Assembly (NCBI RefSeq): GCF_036186745.1 | Contig: NZ_CP108086.1 | Coordinates: 5,146,001 to 5,210,000, forward strand | Origin: Microbispora hainanensis | Lineage (GTDB): Bacteria > Actinomycetota > Actinomycetes > Streptosporangiales > Streptosporangiaceae | Reading direction: 5' to 3' | Length of the DNA: 64,000 nt | Part shown: one piece after another, positions 38,769-48,973 of the stretch | Layout of the letters: each line of letters starts with the position of its first letter | How positions within the stretch are numbered: position 1 is the first letter of the stretch | Translations under genes and position numbers: made by a program | The notes under the pieces: generated by a model | What the model saw: only the letters and a program-made list of their open reading frames with translations | What the model was told of the DNA's origin: nothing | The model's database searches: none

Positions 38769-39690
38769 CCAGCGCAGCCTGCCCGTGCCGGACGGCCTGG
38801 AGGGCGAGCGCCTCGACGCCGCCCTGGCCCGTCTCTTCGGCTTCTCCCGCACCCGCGCGGCCGAGCTGATCGCGTCGGGGGACGTGCTGGTCGACGGCGC
38901 CGTCCCGGCGAAGTCCGACCGTGTCCATGCCGGGGCCTGGCTGGACGTCACGATCCCGCCGCCGCCCGCCGCGCCGATGCCCGTGGCCGAGCCGGTGCCG
39001 GGCATGGCGATCCTCTACGAGGACGACGACATCGTCGTGGTGAGCAAGCCGATCGGCGTGGCGGCGCACCCGACCGTCGGCTGGACCGGCCCCACCGTGA
39101 TCGGCGGCCTGCTCGGCGGCGGCCACCGGGTGTCCACGAGCGGCGCGGCCGAGCGCCAGGGCATCGTGCACCGGCTCGACGCCAACACCACCGGCGTCAT
39201 GGTCGTCGCCAAGAGCGAGCGGGCCTACTCGCACCTCAAGCGGGCGTTCAAGGAACGCACGGTCGACAAGCGCTACCACGCGCTCGTCCAGGGGCACATG
39301 GACCCGCTGCGGGGCACCGTCGACGCCCCGATCGACCGGCATCCGGCGGGCGACGGGCGCTTCGCGGTGGTGGCCGGAGGCAAGGACTCGGTCACGCACT
39401 ACGACACGATCGAGGCGTTCCGGGCGGCGTCGCTGCTCGACATCAAGCTGGAGACCGGCAGGACCCACCAGATCCGGGTCCACATGTCCGCGCTCAGGCA
39501 CCCGTGCGTGGGCGACCTGCTGTACGGCGCCGACCCCACCCTCGCCGCCCGCCTCGGCGTGGGCCGGCAGTGGCTGCACGCGGTCTCGCTGTCGTTCGAG
39601 CACCCCGCGACGGGCGAGTGGATGACCTTCACCAGCGACTACCCCGCCGACCTCGCCCACGCCCTGGAGATCCTCTCCGACGAGGGCTGA
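38761..39690 (+). CDS. rluD: RluD-family 23S rRNA pseudouridine synthase
   Basis: 309 residues. S4-like RNA-binding domain at the N-terminus (about 15-75), then the catalytic domain with [15 protein letters not shown] (catalytic Asp), KRYHALVQG, and [16 protein letters not shown] 38761 overlaps the lspA stop by 8 bp. Makes pseudouridines in helix 69 of 23S rRNA in E. coli; the exact target here is inferred from family. Confidence 0.93.
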   Translation: MGDQRSLPVPDGLEGERLDAALARLFGFSRTRAAELIASGDVLVDGAVPAKSDRVHAGAWLDVTIPPPPAAPMPVAEPVPGMAILYEDDDIVVVSKPIGVAAHPTVGWTGPTVIGGLLGGGHRVSTSGAAERQGIVHRLDANTTGVMVVAKSERAYSHLKRAFKERTVDKRYHALVQGHMDPLRGTVDAPIDRHPAGDGRFAVVAGGKDSVTHYDTIEAFRAASLLDIKLETGRTHQIRVHMSALRHPCVGDLLYGADPTLAARLGVGRQWLHAVSLSFEHPATGEWMTFTSDYPADLAHALEILSDEG

Positions 39691-39903
39691 ACCCCGGCTC
39701 CGCCGGCTCCAGAGGCTTTTGGGGGCGGGCGGGCCGCCCGGCCCGGCGAGCGGGGCGTTTGTCCGGCTCCGGGGCCTGTCGGGGCGGGGAACGCCGGGGC
39801 GCCGGGTTCCACGTGTCCATGGTCTTCGCTCCGGCTGGGCGAGCGCCGTGATCTCCGGGGGACGCGCCAGGATGCCGGGTGGACCGTTGGCGGCGCGGCC
39901 GGG

Positions 39904-41514
39904 TCAGGCCGCCCAGCCGGTCTCCGGCTGGATGTAGCCGTCGGGGATGTCACCGAGGTCGCCGAGATCAGTGGTGTCGTCCGTGGTGGGCCCCCGGCCC
40001 TCGTCTTTTCCCTGGCCTCCACCTGCGCCCTGGGACGGCTTGGCGCTGCCGCCGCCGTTCCCGGGCTTGCCCGCGGGCCCATTGCCGCTCTGCTTCGCGG
40101 GGCCGTTGCGCTTCGCCGGGGGAGACCCCTTGGGCCTGCCCCCGCCCTTGGACGCGGCCCCACCTTCATGCTTTCCCCCGCCGTGCCTTCCGGCGGGCCC
40201 GCCGCGATCCTCCGTACGGTGCCCGCCCGCGGCGCCGGGGTTCCCCACCGGCCGGGTGGCCGCCTTCTCCGCCCCGCGGCTCTCGGCCCGCCTGCCGGCC
40301 TCGGCGGTCCCGGGCTCGGCGGTCCCGGGCTCGGCGGTCCCGGGCTGGGCGGTCCTGGTCGCGTAGACCGTCACCGTGGGCGTGCTCACCACGGCGGTCC
40401 CCCTCGGGTCGGCCGGAAACCTGGCGGTGGCGAACGCGACCGCGCCCGCCGCCAGCCCGACGAGCGCGACGAGTGCCCCGGAGCCCGCCGCCAGCGCCCA
40501 CGGCCTGCGGCGTCCGCGCACCGGTGCGGGCACCGGTGCGGGCACCGGGACCGGCGTCGGGGTGCCCTCGCCGAAGGGCACCGGCGTGGGGGTGGAGGCG
40601 GGGGCCGAAGGCGTGGTGTCGAAGCCGGGCATCAGCCGGGCGAGCCGGGGCGGCTGCCGCGGGCGCGGCACGACCGGGTCGGTCGCCTGGCCGCTGGCAA
40701 CGGCGTACAGATGCTGGGCGGCGTAGTCCGCGGTCATCCTGCGGGCCGGGTCCTTGACCAGCAGGCCCTCGATCACCGGTGCCAGCGGCCCGGCGTTGTG
40801 GAGCGGGCCCGCCTCCTCGTACATGACCGCGGCGAGCGTCGCCAGCGCGTGCCCCCGGTGGAACGGCGAGCGCCCCTCGACGGCCATGAACAGCGTCACT
40901 CCGAGCGACCACAGGTCCGAGGCCCGCTGCGCCTGCCGTCCCGCCGCCCGTTCGGGTGCGATGAACGCCGGGGTGCCGATCAGCATGCCGGTGCGGGTGA
41001 CCGGCGAGTCGTCCTCCATCGCGGCGATGCCGAAGTCCGTCAGCACGACCCGGCCGTCGTCGGCGAGCAGCACGTTGTCGGGTTTGACGTCCCGGTGCAG
41101 CACGCCGTTCGCGTGGGCGACGCGCAGCGCGGCCAGCACCCGCGACCCGATCTCCGCCACCCGCCGTGGCGGCAGCGGGCCCTCCTCGCGGATGACCGAT
41201 CCCAGCGTCCGGGACGGGATCAGTTCGAGGACGATCCAGGGACAGCCGTTCTCCTCGAATGCGTCGTACACCGCGGCCACGCCCGGATGGCTCAACCGCC
41301 CGGCGGCCCTGGCCTCGCGGAAGGTCCTGATGGTGAAGACCTCCCGCTCCGCGCCGGTGAGCCCGGCCGACGCGAGCAGCTCCTTGACGGCGACCTCACG
41401 TTCGAGCACCTGGTCGACGGCGCGCCACACGGTGCCCATGCCGCCCCGCCCCAGCGGCTCGATCAGGCGATAGCGTCCTGCCACGACACGTTCGGAGGTC
41501 TGCGCTTCAGCCAT
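39904..41514 (-). CDS. Membrane Ser/Thr protein kinase (Hanks type), kinase 1
   Basis: 536 residues. Kinase domain about 10-275: GRGGMGTVWRA (P-loop), AVKELL, HRDVKPDNVLL, TDFGIAAM, GTPAFIAPERA, SDLWSLG. A Pro-rich juxtamembrane segment, one membrane helix (about 335-358), and an extracellular Gly/Lys/Pro-rich tail including a GTAEP pentapeptide repeat. No recognised sensor domain, unlike the two other kinases here. Start ATG 41514 (MAEAQTSERVV) is preferred; ATG 41547 is in frame. Lies 92 bp after kinase 2 on the same strand. Confidence 0.93.
   Translation of the reverse strand: MAEAQTSERVVAGRYRLIEPLGRGGMGTVWRAVDQVLEREVAVKELLASAGLTGAEREVFTIRTFREARAAGRLSHPGVAAVYDAFEENGCPWIVLELIPSRTLGSVIREEGPLPPRRVAEIGSRVLAALRVAHANGVLHRDVKPDNVLLADDGRVVLTDFGIAAMEDDSPVTRTGMLIGTPAFIAPERAAGRQAQRASDLWSLGVTLFMAVEGRSPFHRGHALATLAAVMYEEAGPLHNAGPLAPVIEGLLVKDPARRMTADYAAQHLYAVASGQATDPVVPRPRQPPRLARLMPGFDTTPSAPASTPTPVPFGEGTPTPVPVPAPVPAPVRGRRRPWALAAGSGALVALVGLAAGAVAFATARFPADPRGTAVVSTPTVTVYATRTAQPGTAEPGTAEPGTAEAGRRAESRGAEKAATRPVGNPGAAGGHRTEDRGGPAGRHGGGKHEGGAASKGGGRPKGSPPAKRNGPAKQSGNGPAGKPGNGGGSAKPSQGAGGGQGKDEGRGPTTDDTTDLGDLGDIPDGYIQPETGWAA
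40301..40360 (-). repeat. 15-bp tandem repeat in kinase 1 tail
   Basis: Three identical 15-bp units (40301-40345, TCGGCGGTCCCGGGC) plus a diverged fourth, encoding GTAEP pentapeptides in the extracellular tail. Confidence 0.8.
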
Positions 41515-41606
41515 GGTTGTCGCGCTACCCGCCTTGGGCGGACGCATGCGACATCATTGCCTGCCCGGGCGAAATCCCCTCGACCTGCGGATCGTCCCCG
41601 GATCGG

Positions 41607-43532
41607 CTATGCCGGCTGGAAGGTCCGCGTGAAGGCGTTGAAATAGGACAAACCGGATGTCCATCGGGAGTCGGCGACCTGCCAATAGAGCATGATGGAC
41701 CGGCCGTCACGGAGCCTGAAGGCGCGATCGATCACCCGCACCTTGCCGAAGCTCGGTTTGAACGTGAACTCCCACTCCGCCGACTCGACCCCGAGGTAAC
41801 GACTCGTCTTGTAGTCGATGCGCTCGTAGCCCGGCAGGTAGCCCTGCTTGGTCGAGTTCATCTCGACGATGCGCAGGGCGTTCACCGGATTCGGGTCCTC
41901 CCACGGCGTCAGGTCCACCTGCAGGTAGTCGTGACTGTTCGGATGGTGGAAGCGCACCCGGGCGCCCTCCCTTCCGAACGGGACCCAGCCGGAGGGCAGG
42001 GCGATGGAGAAGCCCAGCGGGTCGTGGTAGGTCTTCCACCCCTTGGGCGGCTTGGGGGCCTCCGGTGACGGCTTCTCCGAGGGCGTGACCGGCTCGGGGG
42101 AGGCGCTCGGTGAGGTGTCCCCCGACGGGAGATAGGCGCCCGTGGTGGGGCCGATCTGCGTGGTATTGGGATCCTCGGCGAGGGTCTCGTCGCCGGCCGG
42201 TGAGCGGGAGCCGTACCAGAGGCCCACGCCGGTGGCCACGAGCGCCAGCGGTAACACGACGCCCAGGATCACCTTGGCCAGGGTCTGCTTGGCCGCGGAG
42301 ACCTGTCCCGGAGGGCGCGCACCCGGTGCGGCGTACGCGCCGGGCCTGCTTCCCGGCGGGACGGCGGGTCCGCCGGGACCGGGGTGGCTTCCGGGTGGGG
42401 CGGCGGGACCGGCGTGGCTCGCGGCGTTGACCCCTCCGCCGTTCGGCGCCGTGGGGTGGCCCGCCATGCCGATGCCGCCTCCGGGCCCGGTCGGTCCCTC
42501 GGGACCGGCGCCCCCGGGCCATACGGCGGTGCCGCCGTACGGCCGGGTCCCGTGCGGCTGCGCGAAACCGGACGGAGGCTGCTGCGACGGCCCGGACGGA
42601 GGCTGCGGGGTACCGGGCGGAGGCTGCGGCGGCCCGGACGGGGCGCCGCTCCACGGGCCGGGCTCGGGCAGGTTGTACGGGGGACCGGGGGCGGCGGCGG
42701 GTCCGGGGGCGGGTCCGGGGGCGGCCGTCAGTGCGGCGTTGAGCAGGGCCGCGGCCTCGGCCGCGCCCATCCGCCGGGCCGGGTCCTTGCGCAGCAGCCC
42801 TTCGAGCACCGGCGTCAGCGCGCCCGCCTGCCGGGGCGGGGCCGGGTCGTCGTGCAGGATGGCGGCCAGAGTGGCCACGGGCGTCTTGCGGTCGAACGGC
42901 GTTCCGCCCTCGACCGCGGCGTACAGCGTCGCGCCGAGCGACCACAGGTCGGACTCGGGGGTCGCGGGATCGCCGTTGAGCCGCTCGGGCGGCATGAAGG
43001 CGGGGGTGCCGATGATGCCGCCGGTCATGGTCAGCCCGGCCTCCTCGGGCATCGTCGCGATGCCGAAGTCGGTGAGCACCACCCGGGTCTGCCCGCTGAG
43101 CAGCACGTTCTCGGGCTTGACGTCCCGATGCAGCACCCCGGCGGCGTGCGCCGTGCACAGCGCGTCGAGCACCTGCAGGCCGATCGCGGCGACCCGGGCG
43201 GGCGGGAGGGTGCCCTGGTCGCGCAGCACCTGGCCCAGCGACTGCGCCCGCACGAGCTGCATCACGATCCAGGGGCGGCCGTCCTCCTCGATGACGTCGT
43301 GGACGACGACGACGTTCGGATGGTCGATGCGGCCCGCCGCTCGCGCCTCACGGATGGTGCGCCGGTTGAACGTCTCCCTGTCCTCTTCGGAGGCGGGGTG
43401 GTAGAGCACCTCTTTGACGGCCACCGCGCGGTCGAGCAGGTCGTCGTGGGCACGCCACACGACGCCCATGCCTCCACGGCCGATCGGTTCGAGCAGGTGA
43501 TATCTGCCCGCGACGCGGCGCTCCTCGTCCAC
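41607..43532 (-). CDS. Membrane Ser/Thr protein kinase (Hanks type), kinase 2
   Basis: 641 residues. Kinase domain about 8-265: GRGGMGVVWRAHD, AVKEVLYH, HRDVKPENVLL, TDFGIATM, GTPAFMPPER. A Pro/Gly-rich cytoplasmic linker (about 280-410), one membrane helix (about 420-442) and an extracellular domain (about 494-641; GWKTYHDPLGFSIALPSGW ... ESAEWEFTF ... VIDRAFRL ... FTRTFQPA) also found in kinase 3. That domain resembles the PsbP/LpqN-like fold by pattern, an inference. GTG 43532 has GGAGGGACAGA directly upstream. Confidence 0.94.
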   Translation of the reverse strand: MDEERRVAGRYHLLEPIGRGGMGVVWRAHDDLLDRAVAVKEVLYHPASEEDRETFNRRTIREARAAGRIDHPNVVVVHDVIEEDGRPWIVMQLVRAQSLGQVLRDQGTLPPARVAAIGLQVLDALCTAHAAGVLHRDVKPENVLLSGQTRVVLTDFGIATMPEEAGLTMTGGIIGTPAFMPPERLNGDPATPESDLWSLGATLYAAVEGGTPFDRKTPVATLAAILHDDPAPPRQAGALTPVLEGLLRKDPARRMGAAEAAALLNAALTAAPGPAPGPAAAPGPPYNLPEPGPWSGAPSGPPQPPPGTPQPPSGPSQQPPSGFAQPHGTRPYGGTAVWPGGAGPEGPTGPGGGIGMAGHPTAPNGGGVNAASHAGPAAPPGSHPGPGGPAVPPGSRPGAYAAPGARPPGQVSAAKQTLAKVILGVVLPLALVATGVGLWYGSRSPAGDETLAEDPNTTQIGPTTGAYLPSGDTSPSASPEPVTPSEKPSPEAPKPPKGWKTYHDPLGFSIALPSGWVPFGREGARVRFHHPNSHDYLQVDLTPWEDPNPVNALRIVEMNSTKQGYLPGYERIDYKTSRYLGVESAEWEFTFKPSFGKVRVIDRAFRLRDGRSIMLYWQVADSRWTSGLSYFNAFTRTFQPA

Positions 43533-43895
43533 TCTGTCCCTCCTCCGAACATCCTGAATGGTCCCACAGCGGAGCGCGCGGGCGTCCGTCTTCGATCACG
43601 CGATGCCCGGCGCGGGCGGGCAAGTCGCAGTCCGCGCCGACCGGCCGGGAACGCCTGCGAGGCGGGCGAACCCGATGCTCAGTTGTTATCGGACGTTATA
43701 AAAGGGTGATTCGGACAGTCATCGCTACATTGACTTGCGAAAACTCCATTGCTCACAGTTTCCGTTCGCGCATGGTTATGTTTCGCGGCGGCTTGTCCGG
43801 TTTATTCCGTTCTAATACTGTCCGCAGTGACTTTGTCGTTTCCCGGACGGGCGCTCTCCCACGGAGACCTCCCCGTCCCCCCGCCTGGAGGCGAG
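43533..43895. other. Divergent intergenic region, kinase 2 to M14 peptidase
   Basis: 363 bp. An AT-richer stretch at about 43680-43820 stands out from the GC-rich surroundings and is a likely promoter zone for the peptidase, with a TTGACT at 43730-43735; I cannot assign a convincing -10. The frame of the peptidase is open back to 43749, but the signal peptide begins at 43896. Confidence 0.5.
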
Positions 43896-46718
43896 ATGCG
43901 GTTACGCACATTGCTGTGCGGAAGATCCCCCTTTGGTGTGGCGCTCGGCGCCGCCGTCCTGGTGTCGGCCACGCTGACGCCCGCGGCGCCGGCGCTGGCC
44001 GCGCCGGGCGGCAAGCCGGGTGGCAAGCCGCCCGCGGGGTGCAGCACCGACCCGAACGCCCACGAGGCCAAGGTGCCGTCCCCCGAGCAGTTCTTCGGCT
44101 TCCCGCTGGGCAAGGGCCAGCCCCGGGTGCTCACGACCGAAGAGATCCAGAAGTACGTCCAGGCCGTGGGCGGCGCCTCGGACCGCGTGGTCACGGGCAG
44201 CGTGGCGCACAGCGTGACCGGCCAGGACCTGCCGTACGCCATCGTGTCCGACTCCCACAACATGGTGCCCGGGCAGCTCAAGAAGATCGCGGACCAGATC
44301 CGCTCGCTGCGCGACCCGAGGTCGCTGAAGGCGGACAAGGCGGCGCGCATCGCCGACGACTCGCCCGCCATCGTCTGGATCGCGGGCAACGTGCACGGCG
44401 GCGAGAAGAGCGGCGCCGACGCCTCGCTCAAGACCCTGTACGAGCTGGCCAGCGGCCTGTCCTGCGACGTCGCCAAGCGCAACGACAACCTGGTCACGGT
44501 CATCATGCCGACCCAGAACCCGGACGGCCGCGACGCGAGCCGCCGGACGAACGAGTACGGCTTCGACCTCAACCGCGACTGGTTCGCCCGCACCCAGCCG
44601 GAGACCGACGGCAAGCTCGAGATGCTGCGCCGCTATCCGCCGCAGGTCTTCGTCGACGCGCACGAGATGGGCGGCAGGCAGTACTTCTTCCCGCCGAACG
44701 CCGACCCGATCCACCACGAGATCGCCGACCAGCCGGTGGACTGGATCAACCGCATCGGCGCGGCGAACGCCGCCGGTTTCGGTTACAACGGCGCCTGCAA
44801 CGACGTGGTCACCACCGAGTGCTACTTCAACTACGCGACGTACGACCTGTTCTACATGGGCTACGGCGACAGCGTCCCGGCCACGGGCTTCGGCGCCGCC
44901 GGCATGACGTTCGAGAAGGGCAGCTCGTCGGCGGTCGAAGACCGGGTGCAGCAGCAGTTCAACACCCAGTGGGCCACGACCGGCTGGGCCGCCGACAACC
45001 GGCGCGAGGTGCTGAACGGCTACTACTCGATCTGGCAGACCGCGCTGGCCGAGGGCGCCGCGGGCGCCCTGGAGCCGAACGAGGTCGTGCAGCCGGCCAA
45101 CACCGTCCGGTTCCCGGTGCCCGACATCACGATCCGGTCCTACTTCCTGCTGCCCGACCGGCAGCTCGGCGACGTACGCCGCCTGGTCGAGCGGCTGCGC
45201 CGCATGGACGTCGAGGTCTACCGGGTGAAGAAGCCCGTGAAGGTGCCCTCCGCGCGGGTCTTCGGCGGCCGGACGGCCAGTGACGTGACGGTGCCCGAGG
45301 GCGCCTACTGGATCCCCATGGACCAGCCGCAGAAGCACTGGATCCAGGCGGTCATGGGCGAGGACCCCTACGTCCCGTTCCCGTACTTCTACGACGTCTC
45401 CTCGTGGAGCAACCCGCTGCTCGCCGGCGTGGACACCATCACCACCGGTGACGTGGTGTCGCCGAAGGCCGACCTCGTCAAGGACATCGACGGCGGCGTC
45501 GCCTCCAACGCGCCCAAGGGCGGGTCGTACGCCTACCCGATGGACTCCGCCGCCGCCTCCGAGCTGACCTTCCGGCTGCTCGGCGCGGGCGTGCCGCTCA
45601 CGCGTGACGCCACCAGCGGGGTCGTCAGCCTGCCCGAGGCCGCCATGAAGCGCGGCGATCTGGACAAGCTGGCCCGCTCGCTGGGCGTGACGGTCGAGGG
45701 CGTCCGCACCCCCGCGTCCGGCGCCGCGCTGCGCACCCCCGACGTCGGCCTGTTCGCCGGCACCGGCATCTCCACCACCTCCGGGTCGTACGGCGAGGCC
45801 CGCTACGTGCTCGGCGACCGCTGGGGTCTCGGCCTCAAGCCGGTGACCGCGGCCGACGTCAACGACAACACCCCCGCCTTCACCGAGCGGACCGTCCTGC
45901 TCGTCCCGGACGGCAGCAGCTCCAACGGCGGCCTGACCGAGCAGGGCCTGGCCAACCTCAGGCAGTGGGTGGCCGCGGGCGGCACGTACGTCGGGCTGCG
46001 CAACGAGGGCACCCGGGTGGCCAGGGCCGCCGGCCTCACCTCCACGACCGAGAAGGCCAAGCCGACCGGTTACCAGGTCATCGGCTCGCACTTCCGGGTG
46101 GACGTGGCCCAGGACAGCCCGGTGTCGCTCGGCCGTCCGGCGGAGGACTTCCAGTTCAACAACGGCGACCCGATCCTCAACCCCAGCCAGACCGGCGTGA
46201 ACGTGCTCACCTACCCCACGGACGACACGTTCTGGTCCAACGGCTACACGGTGGGCGCCGAGGCGCTCAAGGGCACGGCCTCCCTCGTCGACGAGCCGAC
46301 CGGCGCCGGGCACGCCGTGCTGTTCGCGTACAACCCGCTGTTCCGGGCGTACAACGAGAACGGCATCCACCTGCTCGCCAACGCCGTGCTCTACCCGGCG
46401 TCGCAGGCCTCGCCCAAGGCGAAGCTCCGCGTCGCTCCGGACACGCTGCGCAGCGCCGCGGCGACGGCCGAGGAGCCGCCGAACCTCGGCGGCGAGTGGC
46501 GTCCGATCGTCATCCAGGTGGCCGACGCCGACCTGGCGCGGGCGCAGGCGGTGGTCGAGCGCTACACGGACACGGCGCAGACCGCGTCCGCGGACGGCTC
46601 GTCCTACATCACGATCCCGAACCCCGACGGCCTGCCCGCTGACGAGCACCCGTTCGTCCGCGACCTGGTCCGCGACCTCGGCACAGCGGGCATCCCGCTC
46701 CGGTCCGTCGTCGCCTGA
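43896..46718 (+). CDS. Secreted M14-family zinc carboxypeptidase
   Basis: 940 residues. Signal peptide about 1-33 (RLRTLLCGRSPFGVALGAAV, AxA site APALAA). Zinc ligands H167 and E170 in GNVHGGEKSG, third ligand H256 in FVDAHEMGG, and substrate-binding NRDW in FDLNRDWF. The remaining C-terminal half (about 500-940) is long and probably holds a GATase1-like or other accessory domain (LRQWVAAGGTYVGLRNEG). ATG 43896 has GGAGG just upstream. Forms a pair with the M1 peptidase that follows. Confidence 0.9.
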   Translation: MRLRTLLCGRSPFGVALGAAVLVSATLTPAAPALAAPGGKPGGKPPAGCSTDPNAHEAKVPSPEQFFGFPLGKGQPRVLTTEEIQKYVQAVGGASDRVVTGSVAHSVTGQDLPYAIVSDSHNMVPGQLKKIADQIRSLRDPRSLKADKAARIADDSPAIVWIAGNVHGGEKSGADASLKTLYELASGLSCDVAKRNDNLVTVIMPTQNPDGRDASRRTNEYGFDLNRDWFARTQPETDGKLEMLRRYPPQVFVDAHEMGGRQYFFPPNADPIHHEIADQPVDWINRIGAANAAGFGYNGACNDVVTTECYFNYATYDLFYMGYGDSVPATGFGAAGMTFEKGSSSAVEDRVQQQFNTQWATTGWAADNRREVLNGYYSIWQTALAEGAAGALEPNEVVQPANTVRFPVPDITIRSYFLLPDRQLGDVRRLVERLRRMDVEVYRVKKPVKVPSARVFGGRTASDVTVPEGAYWIPMDQPQKHWIQAVMGEDPYVPFPYFYDVSSWSNPLLAGVDTITTGDVVSPKADLVKDIDGGVASNAPKGGSYAYPMDSAAASELTFRLLGAGVPLTRDATSGVVSLPEAAMKRGDLDKLARSLGVTVEGVRTPASGAALRTPDVGLFAGTGISTTSGSYGEARYVLGDRWGLGLKPVTAADVNDNTPAFTERTVLLVPDGSSSNGGLTEQGLANLRQWVAAGGTYVGLRNEGTRVARAAGLTSTTEKAKPTGYQVIGSHFRVDVAQDSPVSLGRPAEDFQFNNGDPILNPSQTGVNVLTYPTDDTFWSNGYTVGAEALKGTASLVDEPTGAGHAVLFAYNPLFRAYNENGIHLLANAVLYPASQASPKAKLRVAPDTLRSAAATAEEPPNLGGEWRPIVIQVADADLARAQAVVERYTDTAQTASADGSSYITIPNPDGLPADEHPFVRDLVRDLGTAGIPLRSVVA

Positions 46719-46734
46719 TCCCACCTGAGAAACC

Positions 46735-46768
46735 GGGCCGGGCGGCCGGTCTCCCGGCCGCCCGGCCC
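46735..46768. terminator. 15-bp perfect hairpin between the two peptidase genes
   Basis: GGGCCGGGCGGCCGG / CCGGCCGCCCGGCCC with a TCTC loop, 16 bp after the M14 stop and 15 bp before the M1 ATG. It may be a terminator or attenuator, or lower expression of the second gene; no T-run follows. Confidence 0.6.
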
Positions 46769-46783
46769 TCCGAAAGGAACCTC

Positions 46784-48214
46784 ATGACCTCGTCCCGCTC
46801 GCGCCGGGCGGTGCGGCTCGGCGGTGCGGCCCTCGCGGCCGCGCTGCTCGCCACCACCCAGGCGACCACGGCTCTCGCGGCCCCCGGCAAGCCCGGGGAG
46901 CCGCGCTTCTCCGCCGGCGCCCCCTCGCTCGGCGACCCGTACTTCCCCGACCAGGGCAACGGCGGCTACGACGTTCAGCACTATGACGTCACGTTCTCCT
47001 ACGACCCCGCCACCAAGGTCATGGACGCCACGACGGTGATCACCGCGGTCGCCACCCAGGACCTCGACCAGTTCGACCTGGACTTCCGGGGCCCGGAGAT
47101 CACGTCGCTGAAGGTGGGCAAGCACCCGGCCGACTTCCGCCGCGACGGGCAGGAGCTCGTCGTCACGCCGCGGCCGAAGCTCAAGGCCGGGGAGACGTTC
47201 ACGGTCACGGTGACGTACGCCGGGACGCCGCCGGTCGTCACCGACCCCGACGGCTCGATCGAGGGCTGGGTGCCGACCGACGACGGCGCCTTCGTGCCGG
47301 GCGAGCCGCAGGGCGCCCCGGCCTGGCTGCCGTCCAACGACAGCCCCACGGACAAGGCGACGTTCACCTTCCACGCGACGGTCCCCGAGGGCGTCACGGT
47401 GGTCGGCAACGGCCGCCTGGTGTCCAAGACGACCGCGAAGGGCAAGACGACGTTCGTGTGGGACTCGGCCGAGCCGATGGCGACCTACCTCGCCACCGTG
47501 ACGCTGGGGAACTTCACCGTGAACGAGACGACCACGCCGAGCGGCATCCCGGTCTACACGGCCGTGGACCCGCGTCTGGAGGCCCAGTCGGCGGCGGCCG
47601 TCGCCCGGATCCCCGACATCCTGGAGTTCTTCTCCTCGATCTTCGGGCCGTACCCGTACAACCAGGCGGGCGCCATCATCGACCGCGCGCCGGACGTCGG
47701 CTACGCCCTGGAGAGCCAGACCAAGCCGATCTTCTCCAGTGCGCCCAGCGTCGGCACGATGGCGCACGAGCTCGCGCACCAGTGGTACGGCGACAGCGTG
47801 AGCGTCGCCAAGTGGTCCGACATCTGGCTCAACGAGGGCTTCGCGACGTACGCGAGCTGGCTGTGGACCGAGCACACCGGCGGCGCCACCGTGCAGCAGA
47901 CGTTCGACAGCTCCAGCAACTACGGCCGGGCGGCGACCTCGTCGTTCTGGCAGGTCGTCACGGCCGACCCCGGCCCCGAGGACATGTTCGGCAACGTGCC
48001 GTACAACCGCGGCGCGATGACGCTGCACGCGCTGCGCGGCAAGATCGGCGACACCGCCTTCTTCACGCTGATCAAGGACTGGACGACCCAGCACCGGTAT
48101 GGCAACGCCAGCACCGCCGACTTCATCAAGGCGGCGGAGAAGGTCTCGGGCAAGGACCTGAAGGCGTTCTTCGACGTGTGGCTGTACCAGAAGGGCAAGC
48201 CCACCTCCTGGTGA
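46784..48214 (+). CDS. Secreted M1-family metallopeptidase
   Basis: 476 residues. Signal peptide about 1-33 (AxA in ALAAPG). Gluzincin active site: H328-E329-L-A-H332-Q (AHELAHQWYG) and E351 in WLNEGFATYASWLW, exactly 18 residues after H332. The exopeptidase GAMEN-like position reads ALESQTKPIF. A beta-sandwich N-domain precedes it; no ERAP1-type C-domain, so it is a short M1 enzyme. With the M14 enzyme it likely degrades peptides outside the cell. Confidence 0.93.
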   Translation: MTSSRSRRAVRLGGAALAAALLATTQATTALAAPGKPGEPRFSAGAPSLGDPYFPDQGNGGYDVQHYDVTFSYDPATKVMDATTVITAVATQDLDQFDLDFRGPEITSLKVGKHPADFRRDGQELVVTPRPKLKAGETFTVTVTYAGTPPVVTDPDGSIEGWVPTDDGAFVPGEPQGAPAWLPSNDSPTDKATFTFHATVPEGVTVVGNGRLVSKTTAKGKTTFVWDSAEPMATYLATVTLGNFTVNETTTPSGIPVYTAVDPRLEAQSAAAVARIPDILEFFSSIFGPYPYNQAGAIIDRAPDVGYALESQTKPIFSSAPSVGTMAHELAHQWYGDSVSVAKWSDIWLNEGFATYASWLWTEHTGGATVQQTFDSSSNYGRAATSSFWQVVTADPGPEDMFGNVPYNRGAMTLHALRGKIGDTAFFTLIKDWTTQHRYGNASTADFIKAAEKVSGKDLKAFFDVWLYQKGKPTSW

Positions 48215-48223
48215 CCCTCCTCC

Positions 48224-48250
48224 GGCGGCTCCCGTTCCGCGGGAGCCGCC
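48224..48250. terminator. Terminator between M1 peptidase and response regulator
   Basis: 11-bp perfect stem GGCGGCTCCCG / CGGGAGCCGCC with a TTCCG loop, 10 bp after the M1 stop, followed by GGGTTTC. Serves convergent genes. Confidence 0.75.
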
Positions 48251-48337
48251 GGGTTTCATGGCGTGGGGCTTTCATCGCCGGAGGCTTTCCGGCCGGGCTT
48301 TTCGCGGCCGGGCTTCTTCCGGTCGGCGGCGGCGGCG

Positions 48338-48973
48338 TCAGGGGCGCAGGTGCAGGGCGAGCTGGGTGCGGTCGCGCAGGCCCAGCTTGCGCAGCACGCT
48401 CGACACGTGGTTCTTGACCGTGCCCTCGGTGATGCACAGCCGGGCCGCGATCTCCCTGTCGGCCGCCCCGGCGGCGACCATCCGCGCCACCTCCACCTCG
48501 CGGGCCGACAGCAGCTCCCGCCCGCGGAAGGCGACCGCGTTCACCGGCAGGTGCCGCAGCTCGGCGACCAGCCGGGCCGCCACCGGGCTGCCCAGCACGG
48601 TCTCCCCGCGGCTCACCCGGTGGACGGCCGAGACCAGCTCCTCCGGCGAGCAGTCCTTCAGCAGATAGCCGGTCGCGCCGCCGCGCAGCGCGCCGAAGAT
48701 GTACTCGTCCTCGTCGAACGTGCTGAGCACGACGACCGCCACCTCCGGATGCCCGGCGGCCAGACGGACGATCAGCTCCACGCCGTTCATGCCCGGCATG
48801 CGCATGTCCACGAGCGCCACGTGCGGCCGTCGCTCGCCGATCACCCGCAGCGCCTCGTGGCCGTCGGCCGCCTCGCCGACGACCTCGATGCCGTCCTCGA
48901 CCTCCAGCAGCTTGCGCAGGCCCTGGCGCAGCAGCGCCTGGTCGTCCACCAGCACCACCGTGACCGGCGTCAC
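48338..48973 (-). CDS. NarL/LuxR-type response regulator
   Basis: 211 residues. Receiver domain with phosphoacceptor Asp56 (HVALVDMRMPGMNG) and Lys in YLLKDCSPEEL; C-terminal LuxR helix-turn-helix (LSAREVEVARMVAAG, TVKNHVSSVLRKLGLRDR). GTG 48973 overlaps the kinase stop by GTGA, so the pair is translationally coupled. Target genes are not evident. Confidence 0.95.
   Translation of the reverse strand: MTPVTVVLVDDQALLRQGLRKLLEVEDGIEVVGEAADGHEALRVIGERRPHVALVDMRMPGMNGVELIVRLAAGHPEVAVVVLSTFDEDEYIFGALRGGATGYLLKDCSPEELVSAVHRVSRGETVLGSPVAARLVAELRHLPVNAVAFRGRELLSAREVEVARMVAAGAADREIAARLCITEGTVKNHVSSVLRKLGLRDRTQLALHLRP

Noticed and set aside
43902..46724. 940-codon open frame on the minus strand
   Set aside because: Antisense shadow of the M14 peptidase.
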